In this document: one piece after another, positions 1 through 5,136 of the stretch
Position numbering within the stretch: position 1 is the stretch's first letter
Layout of the letters: every line of letters starts with the position of its first letter
NCBI GenBank assembly: GCA_002727535.1
Contig: PBXH01000011.1
Span: 12,734 to 17,869 of the forward strand
Direction: 5' to 3'
Length of the DNA: 5,136 nt
Origin: Gammaproteobacteria bacterium
GTDB lineage: Bacteria; Pseudomonadota; Gammaproteobacteria; Magnimaribacterales; TMED112
Notes under the pieces: generated by a model
Told to the model about the DNA's origin: nothing
Database searches by the model: none
Seen by the model: the letters and a program-made list of their open reading frames with translations, nothing else
Translations under genes and position numbers: made by a program

Positions 1-1
1 A

Positions 2-331
2 GATCTAATAGAACTGATTAATTTTTCAAAAATTGATGGAGTGATAGTTTCAAATACATCCAACAATCAAGAACTGAAAAATGAACTAAATGTTGGTAGT
101 TTGCCAGGCGGTATTTCAGGTTTAGCGATACAAAATAAATCAAATGAACTTCTAAAGTTCGTTAAAAAAAATCTTAACGAAGAAAAAATACTTGTTGCAG
201 TGGGTGGTGTTTTTGATGTAGATTCTTATAACGAAAAAATTGAAATGGGTGCAGATCTGGTCCAAATGTATACTGGATTAGTCTATCAAGGCCCTAATCA
301 GGTTAGAAGAATTGTAAAAAATGACAGATAA
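2..331 (+). CDS. pyrD: Dihydroorotate dehydrogenase (quinone), class 2, C-terminal part
   Basis: This is the last 109 codons of a gene that starts before the window; the frame is open from base 2 to the TAA at 329-331. PyrD oxidises dihydroorotate to orotate in de novo pyrimidine synthesis. The class 2 enzyme is FMN-dependent, sits at the inner face of the cytoplasmic membrane and passes electrons to quinone. Visible family motifs are SNTSNN (substrate-binding Asn region, E. coli TNTT), PGGISG (FMN-phosphate loop, E. coli GGLSG), VAVGGVFD (E. coli IGVGGIDS), and GADLVQMYTGLVYQGP (E. coli GASLVQIYSGFIFKGP) close to the C-terminus. About a third of a roughly 336-residue protein is present. The class 2 call rests on closeness to the E. 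coli C-terminus, because the membrane-associating N-terminus is not visible. The end overlaps the topA start by 11 nt, which suggests co-transcription. Confidence 0.93.
   Translation, partial: DLIELINFSKIDGVIVSNTSNNQELKNELNVGSLPGGISGLAIQNKSNELLKFVKKNLNEEKILVAVGGVFDVDSYNEKIEMGADLVQMYTGLVYQGPNQVRRIVKNDR
305..311 (+). promoter_or_regulatory. Weak Shine-Dalgarno-like site for topA
   Basis: AGAAGAA lies 9 nt before the topA ATG, within the last codons of pyrD. It is only a partial match to AGGAGG, but it is the best ribosome-binding candidate for any gene start in this window. Ribosomes finishing pyrD at 329-331 could also re-initiate at the overlapping ATG. Confidence 0.35.
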
Positions 332-2813
332 ATCTCTAGTAATAGTCGAGTCTCCAGCAAAAGCAAAAACTATTAGTAAATATCTTGGCAAGGAATATAT
401 TGTTAAATCAAGCGTAGGCCATATACGAAAATTACCTAAAGGTGAAAAAGCTATTAATCGAAAAGATTGGGGTATTTCATATGAGATTGATCCAAAGAAA
501 TCTAAAGTAGTTAAAGAGCTAAAGAGTGCCGCTAAAGGTGTAGAAGATATTTTTCTTGCAACTGACTTGGATAGAGAAGGTGAAGCAATTGCTTGGCATC
601 TAAAAGAAGTTTTAGGAAAAAAACATAACTATATTAGAGTCCGTTTCAATGAGATTACAAAAACAGCTATCAAAAATGCTTTTGATAACCCTAGTGAGTT
701 AAATGAAGAACTTATTAATGCCCAAAAAGCTAGAAGAATTTTAGATAGGGTAGTTGGGTATGATCTATCAGGAATTTTATGGAAAAAGATTGGAAGTTAC
801 GGAAAGTTATCAGCTGGAAGAGTTCAATCCGTAGCTGTACGCTTGGTGGTTGAAAGAGAGATAGATATAAAAGCATTTACTCCACAAGAATATTGGGAAA
901 TTGAAATTGAAATTAAGCATGATGATAGAAATGTAAGATTTAAATTAAATACAAAGAAATCAGATGTAGAAATAAAAAATGAAAGTGAAGCTCTAGAATT
1001 AGCAAAAAGTCTTCAAGATGCAGATCTAGAGATAATAGAAAATGAAAAAAAGAAGAGAAAAGTTGCTGTAAGGCCTCCATTTATAACATCGACAATGCAA
1101 CAAACGGCAAGTTCATTTCTTGGTTTTAGTCTTAAAAAGACCAATAAGTTAGCACAGGACCTTTATTCTGGAGGTTACATTACATATATCAGAACTGATT
1201 CGCCAAATATAAGTGTCCTTGCACAGAATAATTGTAAACAATATTTACTTGATACTTATAGCGAAGCCTACAGCACTCCCAGAAATTTTACTTCTAAGTC
1301 ATCAAATTCTCAGGAAGCTCATGAAGCTATTCGACCAACAGATGTAACTTTTAAAACCGAGGAACTTTCATTATCTGAAGATCATAAAAAACTTTATAAG
1401 TTGATATGGGGTAGATTTGTTGCGTCTCAAATGCCACAACCAGAGTTGAGCGTAAATAGCATTAAGGGAAAAATTGAAAAAAATATTTTTGAAACTTCAT
1501 TAAGCAGTATAAGTTTTGATGGATTTTATAAAGTAATGCCACCAAGCAAATCCAGTGGTTATGTTGATTATGAATTATCAGGATTAGATGTAGGTATAAA
1601 TAAAAAAATAGAGCTAGTCGATAAATCGCAACATTTTACTAAACCACCTTCAAGGTATTCAGAAGCTAGTTTAGTTAAAGAATTAGAAAAGAGAGGCATA
1701 GGTAGACCTTCAACGTATCAAGAAACAATTACAACTATCCAGGATAGAGGCTATGTCAGGAGCGAGAATAAAAGATTATATGCCACCAAAATAGCTAATC
1801 TTGTTACAGATCGATTACAAGATTCTTTCAAAAATATCATGGATTATGGTTTCACAGCAGAAATGGAAAAAAATCTTGATAAAGTCGCTGAAGGAAAAGA
1901 GGATTGGAAAAAACTGCTTGAAGATTTCAATAAAGTTTTTGAAGAAGCAAAAGATAAGGCAGATGGATCTATGAAAAGAAATGCTCCAATAGATACTAAT
2001 GTTGAATGTCTTTCATGTGGGGCAAATAGACACATGCATCTAAGAACTAATCATAATGGTCAATTTTTAGGGTGTGAAGGATATTTGCTTGAAGGAGATG
2101 AGCAATGTAAAAATACTAATTCTCTTATATCTGTTGATCTTTTCTCAGATGATGACGACAAAGAAGCAGAAAGCATATTTAACAAAACTAAATGTGATTT
2201 GTGCGGCTCGACAATGGACGGCTTCATAATAGATGAAAATAGAAAACTACAAATTTGTGCAAATTCTCCAATTTGTTCTGGAACTAAACTTGAGAAAGGC
2301 AAATTTATTAAGCCTAATAATGGAGATGAAGAATTAATTGATTGCCATAAATGTGATTCAAAAATGGAGCTTAAGCTCGGAAGGTTTGGAAAATACTTCA
2401 GTTGTCAGGATAGTGAATGTAGTGCAACTAGACAAATTATGAAAAATGGAGAACTGAAACCAATTTTCATGGATCCAATTAAATTAGAAGACATCAAATG
2501 TCAAAAATGTGATGATTTCTACTTATTGAGAGATAGCTTAAAAGGTCTATTTTTAGCAGCTTCACAATTTCCAAAAAATAGAGAAACAAGAGCACCTTTA
2601 GTTAAAGAGATACTTGGTGCAGCAGATCAATTGCCTGAAAAATACAAGATTTTTTCAACTGCACCTGCTACGGATCCAGAAGGTGATGATCTTGTAATTA
2701 GATTCAATAGAAAAGATGGCAGCCATTATCTTTCTTCAGAACTAAATGGTAAGAAAAAGAAGTGGATTTATGTCTATGAAGGTGATTCATGGAAAGAAAA
2801 GCCAAGAAGTTAA
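321..2813 (+). CDS. topA: DNA topoisomerase I (type IA), complete
   Basis: TopA relaxes negative supercoils by cutting one strand through a 5'-phosphotyrosine bond. The 830-residue protein is close to the E. coli length (865). The Toprim domain opens at residue 5 with VIVESPAKAKTI (catalytic E10) and holds the metal-binding motif TDLDREGEAIAWH (D82, D84, E86). The LSAGRVQSVA motif lies at 163-172. The active-site tyrosine is Y289 in ITYIRTDS, followed by R291 (E. coli Y319, R321). EAHEAIRPT (332-340) and EKRGIGRPSTY (456-466) complete the core. Three tetracysteine zinc fingers follow: C563/566/585/596, C625/628/646/652 and C675/678/695/700. The last 100 residues hold only a CxxC pair (C727/C730) followed by LRDSLKGLFLAASQFPKNRE and a ribbon ending, as in E. 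coli TopA. The ATG gives the expected N-terminus; a weak AGAAGAA lies 9 nt upstream inside pyrD. No frameshift or missing catalytic residue is seen. Confidence 0.98.
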   Translation: MTDKSLVIVESPAKAKTISKYLGKEYIVKSSVGHIRKLPKGEKAINRKDWGISYEIDPKKSKVVKELKSAAKGVEDIFLATDLDREGEAIAWHLKEVLGKKHNYIRVRFNEITKTAIKNAFDNPSELNEELINAQKARRILDRVVGYDLSGILWKKIGSYGKLSAGRVQSVAVRLVVEREIDIKAFTPQEYWEIEIEIKHDDRNVRFKLNTKKSDVEIKNESEALELAKSLQDADLEIIENEKKKRKVAVRPPFITSTMQQTASSFLGFSLKKTNKLAQDLYSGGYITYIRTDSPNISVLAQNNCKQYLLDTYSEAYSTPRNFTSKSSNSQEAHEAIRPTDVTFKTEELSLSEDHKKLYKLIWGRFVASQMPQPELSVNSIKGKIEKNIFETSLSSISFDGFYKVMPPSKSSGYVDYELSGLDVGINKKIELVDKSQHFTKPPSRYSEASLVKELEKRGIGRPSTYQETITTIQDRGYVRSENKRLYATKIANLVTDRLQDSFKNIMDYGFTAEMEKNLDKVAEGKEDWKKLLEDFNKVFEEAKDKADGSMKRNAPIDTNVECLSCGANRHMHLRTNHNGQFLGCEGYLLEGDEQCKNTNSLISVDLFSDDDDKEAESIFNKTKCDLCGSTMDGFIIDENRKLQICANSPICSGTKLEKGKFIKPNNGDEELIDCHKCDSKMELKLGRFGKYFSCQDSECSATRQIMKNGELKPIFMDPIKLEDIKCQKCDDFYLLRDSLKGLFLAASQFPKNRETRAPLVKEILGAADQLPEKYKIFSTAPATDPEGDDLVIRFNRKDGSHYLSSELNGKKKKWIYVYEGDSWKEKPRS

Positions 2814-2856
2814 TAAAAAGACTTTAATAATTTCAAAAAGAACCTAATATAAAAAT

Positions 2857-3120
2857 ATGTCTAAATATTTAGAGCTTGTCGAAATATCAGAAGGTGTTGT
2901 AGTTCTAAGACGTTCTGATCTGAAAGATGCACCTTTAGTTAAAATTGAATTTTCAACTGAGGTAAAATCACTTTTAAATGGAATGGAATTTGATGTCGCG
3001 AAAGAAATGATCAAAACAGGCATTGAAACTTTAAACAGTGATATTGATGTAGATTCTTTAGATGAAGATATTTTAGAAACTTTATTGACGAAAGATAATT
3101 CAAATAGAATAGTGCACTAA
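2857..3120 (+). CDS. Small conserved-looking protein of unknown function (87 aa)
   Basis: I do not recognise a named family. The protein is soluble, with no signal peptide, membrane segment or cysteines. Residues 1-20 (YLELVEISEGVVVLRRSD) and 25-33 (APLVKIEFS) look like beta strands. Residues 35-58 (VKSLLNGMEFDVAKEMIKTGIETLNS) look helical. The tail is strongly acidic (DIDVDSLDEDILE) and ends NRIVH. The composition matches neighbouring genes and the frame is clean, so it is very likely a real gene. It starts 43 nt after topA on the same strand and is probably read from the same transcript. From memory, small proteins of similar shape lie between topA and lexA/sulA in pseudomonads, which would make it a syntenic orthologue; I cannot verify this here. 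There is no recognisable Shine-Dalgarno before the ATG. The stop is one base from the convergent lexA stop. Confidence 0.8.
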   Translation: MSKYLELVEISEGVVVLRRSDLKDAPLVKIEFSTEVKSLLNGMEFDVAKEMIKTGIETLNSDIDVDSLDEDILETLLTKDNSNRIVH

Positions 3121-3121
3121 G

Positions 3122-3712
3122 CTAGATATTTTCTCTTAAGATTCCAATTGCTTTTCCTTCAACCGTAAAATTTGAACTTTCATCAACCAGAATATCGTCA
3201 TAATTTTTATTCTCAGCAATTAGTCTTATACCTTTATTGTCTTTTTTGAATCTTTTAAGAGTTACTTCATCATCTAATCTTGCTACGATGATTTCACCAT
3301 TTTGTGCATCTACTAATTTTTTAATTCCAACTAGGTCGTCATTTAGGATGCCAGCATCAATCATGCTATCTCCGCTAACTCTTAAGAAAAAATCTACATT
3401 TTTTGTTAGAGGATTGAAGGGTATATTTTTTTCAACATTTTCATAAGCAAGTATAGGAGTCCCTGCAGCGACTGTGCCAATAAGAGGAATACCAGAAGCC
3501 TCTTCAATTAATTTTATTCCTCTAGAAGATCCAGGCACTTTTTCTATAACACCTTTTTTTACAAGCGCTTTTATATGTGATTCTGCAGCATTTACAGATT
3601 TAAATCCTAAAATTTCCGCAATTTCTACCCTTGTAGGCGGATAACCGTTATTCTTTAAAGAGTCTTTAATTACATCAAAGACTTTGATCTGTTGAGCTGT
3701 AAGGTTTAACAT
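3122..3712 (-). CDS. lexA: LexA, SOS-response repressor and self-cleaving serine peptidase
   Basis: LexA represses DNA-damage genes and cleaves itself when RecA-ssDNA filaments form. The 196-residue protein (E. coli 202) aligns without gaps to E. coli LexA through its winged helix-turn-helix: LTAQQ at 4-8, PPTRVEIAEILGF at 25-37, and recognition helix SVNAAESHIKALVKKGVIE at 39-57. The cleavage site is A83-G84 in VAAGTP. The catalytic dyad is S116 (RVSGDSM) and K153 (VTLKRF), matching E. coli A84-G85, S119 and K156. All parts needed for self-cleavage are intact. In the recognition helix, residues 40 and 45 are V and S where E. coli has P and E. The start is fixed by alignment to E. coli MKALTA. 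The SOS box sits immediately upstream, so the gene is autoregulated. There is no Shine-Dalgarno and almost no room for one. It diverges from the nucleotidase gene. Confidence 0.98.
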   Translation of the reverse strand: MLNLTAQQIKVFDVIKDSLKNNGYPPTRVEIAEILGFKSVNAAESHIKALVKKGVIEKVPGSSRGIKLIEEASGIPLIGTVAAGTPILAYENVEKNIPFNPLTKNVDFFLRVSGDSMIDAGILNDDLVGIKKLVDAQNGEIIVARLDDEVTLKRFKKDNKGIRLIAENKNYDDILVDESSNFTVEGKAIGILRENI

Positions 3713-3713
3713 A

Positions 3714-3733
3714 TACTGTAATTATATACAGTA
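3714..3733. promoter_or_regulatory. SOS box (LexA operator) between lexA and the nucleotidase gene
   Basis: The sequence TACTGTAATTATATACAGTA has the CTGT-N8-ACAG core at 3716-3731 and matching TA flanks, against the E. coli consensus TACTGTATATATATACAGTA. The left and right arms are perfect inverted repeats of six bases (TACTGT / ACAGTA) around an all-AT centre. It covers the predicted lexA -10 hexamer and ends one base before the lexA start codon, so bound LexA would block lexA transcription directly. It also ends 22 bp before the divergent nucleotidase ATG, close enough to repress that gene. Confidence 0.95.
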
Positions 3734-3750
3734 AACTTAAGAATATACAA
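3721..3750 (-). promoter_or_regulatory. Predicted lexA promoter, embedded in the SOS box
   Basis: Read on the - strand, a perfect -10 hexamer TATAAT lies at 3726-3721. An 18-bp spacer upstream is a poor -35 candidate, TTGTAT (3750-3745), which keeps only the TTG. The -10 lies inside the LexA operator. Transcription would start about 7 nt after the -10, near 3714, leaving roughly 0-5 nt before the lexA ATG at 3712. The -10 is convincing because of its match and its place in the operator; the -35 is weak. Confidence 0.6.
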
Positions 3751-3755
3751 ATATT

Positions 3756-4634
3756 ATGTCTATATTAAAAATTGGAATTAGTTCTAGAGCGCTTTTTGAC
3801 CTTAATGAAGGCCATCAGATTTATAAAAAAAAGGGCATTGAAGAGTATGCAGACTACCAAAGAAAGCATGAAGACATTTCTTTAGATAAGGGCGTAGCCT
3901 TTTCTCTAGTTGAAAAACTACTAAAAATGAATAAACCAAAAGACAAGATTGTTGAAGTTATTTTATTATCAAGGAACAGCTCTGATACAGGATTAAGAAT
4001 TTTTAATTCTATAGAAAAAAATAAATTAGACATTACAAGAGCTGTATTTTCTGGTGGTGAAAGTCCTTTTCCTTATGTAGATGCTTTAGATATAGATTTA
4101 TTTTTATCAGCAGATGTAAATGATGTAAAAGTAGCTTTAGAACACAACATTGCAGCAGCTCATATATTCACTGAAAATTACCAACCTTCAAAAGGCAAGC
4201 AATTACGAATTGGTTTTGATGCTGATGCAGTTATTTTTTCTGATGAATCAGAAATTACTTTTAAAAAGAAAGGATTAAAGACTTATTTGAAAGAAGAGGG
4301 TAAATCAAAAAAACCTATAGCTCCAGGCCCTTTTAATAATTTTTTAAAAAAACTAAATATTATTCAGTCAAAATATTCTGCAGATAAATGTCCAATTAGA
4401 ATAGCTCTAGTAACTGCGAGGGCTGCTCCAGCACATAAGAGAGTTATCAACACATTAAGAAAAGAAAACATAAGAATTGATGAGACATTCTTTCTAGGAG
4501 GCTTATCAAAAGGAAAATTTTTAAAAGGTTTTTCTGCCGACATATTCTTTGACGATCTTACAGAAAATTGTATTGAGGCAACTGAGCATGTATCTACTGG
4601 CCATGTACCATATGGGATAAATAATCCTAAATGA
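3756..4634 (+). CDS. Cytosolic 5'-nucleotidase, cN-I-like HAD family
   Basis: This resembles the bacterial relatives of eukaryotic cytosolic 5'-nucleotidase I (Pfam 5_nucleotid, PF06189), which remove the 5' phosphate from nucleoside monophosphates, AMP being preferred by the animal enzymes. Family signatures are IGISSRALFD (6-15), VILLSRNSSDTGLRIFNSIE (68-87), FSGGESPFPY (98-107), and DLFLSA (114-119). The HAD nucleophile motif is FDADAVIFSDESE (154-166; D155 nucleophile, D157 acid/base), then LVTAR (218-222), FFLGGLSKG (245-253; K252) and IFFDD (263-267; D266, D267). At 292 residues it looks complete, with no signal peptide. The two halves resemble each other (6-119 versus 152-267), and the N-terminal half lacks the catalytic residues. 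Its ATG lies 22 bp past the SOS box, so LexA control is plausible. It overlaps the next gene by 4 nt. No Shine-Dalgarno is visible. The exact nucleotide substrate cannot be read from sequence. Confidence 0.9.
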   Translation: MSILKIGISSRALFDLNEGHQIYKKKGIEEYADYQRKHEDISLDKGVAFSLVEKLLKMNKPKDKIVEVILLSRNSSDTGLRIFNSIEKNKLDITRAVFSGGESPFPYVDALDIDLFLSADVNDVKVALEHNIAAAHIFTENYQPSKGKQLRIGFDADAVIFSDESEITFKKKGLKTYLKEEGKSKKPIAPGPFNNFLKKLNIIQSKYSADKCPIRIALVTARAAPAHKRVINTLRKENIRIDETFFLGGLSKGKFLKGFSADIFFDDLTENCIEATEHVSTGHVPYGINNPK

Positions 4635-5136
4635 AAATACTTTGTAGCGATCTAGAAGGAACTTTGGCTCCTGAAATTTGGCAAGAGATAGGCAAAGAGT
4701 TCAAAATATCAGAGCTAGATCTTACTACTCGAGATATTCCAGATTTTGACAAACTAATGACCACAAGAATGTCAGCACTTCAAAAAAAGAGAATTAGCTA
4801 TGATGTCCTATTAAAATTCTTAGATGATATAGATCCATTTGATGGAGCTAAAGATTTCTTGGATTCACTAAAAAATCATTATCAAATAATTATTGTTTCA
4901 GATACTTTTTATGAATTGTGTATGCCAGTAATAAAAAAACTAGGCAATCATCCTATATTTTGTCATCACTTAAAAATTGATAATGGATTTATTGTCGATT
5001 ATGAGAAACGACAAGAAGAACCTAAAAAGAATGTAGTAAAAGGATTGCAAAGCATGAATTTTGAATGTTTCTGTATAGGAGACTCTTACAATGACATACA
5101 GATGATAGATCAATCATCTGGAGCATTTATCTTTGC
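4631..5136 (+). CDS. thrH: ThrH-type phosphoserine phosphatase / homoserine phosphotransferase, N-terminal part
   Basis: The first 168 codons of a HAD-family protein are present; the gene runs off the right edge. It resembles Pseudomonas aeruginosa ThrH (about 205 aa), which hydrolyses phosphoserine and can transfer its phosphate to homoserine, linking serine and threonine metabolism. Motif I is CSDLEGTLAPEIW (5-17; nucleophile D7, with E9 where most HADs have Asp, as in ThrH). TTRDIPDFDKLM (32-43) is the typical cap sequence. Motif II is VSDTFYE (89-95; S90), and GDSYND (150-155) supplies the motif III/IV acidic residues. About 37 C-terminal residues are missing. The ATG overlaps the TGA of the nucleotidase gene in the form ATGA, so translation is probably coupled and both genes share a transcript and any LexA control. 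An ordinary SerB is less likely because of the DLEGTLAPEIW and RDIPD signatures. Confidence 0.93.
   Translation, partial: MKILCSDLEGTLAPEIWQEIGKEFKISELDLTTRDIPDFDKLMTTRMSALQKKRISYDVLLKFLDDIDPFDGAKDFLDSLKNHYQIIIVSDTFYELCMPVIKKLGNHPIFCHHLKIDNGFIVDYEKRQEEPKKNVVKGLQSMNFECFCIGDSYNDIQMIDQSSGAFIF

Noticed and set aside
1844..2302. Open frames on the - strand opposite topA (63 and 80 codons), and a + strand frame opposite lexA at 3237-3446.
   Set aside because: They lie wholly within strongly conserved genes, have low-complexity Ser/Phe-rich translations typical of antisense frames in AT-rich DNA, and have no start signals.
2500..2530. The fourth TopA cysteine cluster has only one CxxC pair (C727/C730), suggesting a broken zinc finger.
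   Set aside because: The LRDSLKGLFLAASQFPKNRE continuation matches the normal C-terminal ribbon of E. coli-type TopA, so this is the family's usual state and not decay.
2814..2856. Possible separate promoter in the topA to 87-aa gene spacer (TAATAT at 2845-2850).
   Set aside because: No -35 of any quality lies at 16-18 bp upstream (CTTTAA), and the hexamer is expected by chance in such AT-rich sequence, so I did not list it as a feature.
213..3060. The stretch TTGATGTAGATTCTT occurs both in pyrD (near 213) and in the 87-aa gene (near 3044).
   Set aside because: Both copies are in coding sequence and encode the common string DVDS. There is no longer flanking identity, so it looks like coincidence rather than a repeat element.
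3110..3119. Perfect 10-bp palindrome TAGTGCACTA across the stop codon of the 87-aa gene, a possible terminator or protein-binding site.
   Set aside because: It has no loop and no T run, so it is not an intrinsic terminator. A single 10-bp palindrome is expected by chance at this scale.
3697..3712. A second possible LexA half-box, CTGT-N8-ACAT, overlapping the lexA start codon and 19 bp from the main box (E. coli lexA has two boxes).
   Set aside because: The last core base is wrong, the centre AAGGTTTA is not the usual alternating AT, the flanks do not match, and the bases are constrained by the conserved LexA N-terminal coding sequence.

Overview
The window is an AT-rich (about one-third GC by eye), gene-dense bacterial chromosome segment with no sign of mobile DNA. 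The proteins look gammaproteobacterial. TopA carries the C-terminal zinc-finger and ribbon layout of the E. coli enzyme, LexA aligns residue for residue with E. coli LexA through its DNA-binding domain, and ThrH is of the Pseudomonas type. Low GC, short spacers, overlapping genes and almost no Shine-Dalgarno sequences suggest a streamlined, probably marine, gammaproteobacterium such as the SAR86 group. This taxonomic guess is inference only.

Left part, + strand: the 3' third of pyrD (dihydroorotate dehydrogenase, pyrimidine synthesis) overlaps the start of a complete topA (DNA topoisomerase I). After 43 nt comes a small conserved-looking gene of unknown function (87 aa). These three probably form one co-directional unit. 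It runs convergently into lexA with only one base between the two stop codons.

Right part: lexA (- strand) and a cytosolic 5'-nucleotidase gene (+ strand) diverge from a 43-nt spacer. That spacer holds an almost perfect E. coli-type SOS box, TACTGTAATTATATACAGTA. The lexA -10 hexamer TATAAT lies inside the box and only 8 nt before the lexA ATG, so lexA is classically autorepressed and its mRNA is probably leaderless or nearly so. The same operator lies 22 bp before the nucleotidase start, so that gene and the thrH-like gene coupled to it by an ATGA overlap could also belong to the SOS regulon. thrH (phosphoserine phosphatase / homoserine phosphotransferase) runs off the right edge.

The features most worth a second look are the shared SOS operator over a nucleotidase-thrH pair, the leaderless lexA design, and a clear internal duplication in the nucleotidase in which the N-terminal HAD-like half has lost its catalytic aspartates. 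I see no wholly new system. The genes are mostly housekeeping, with an unusual regulatory arrangement around lexA.
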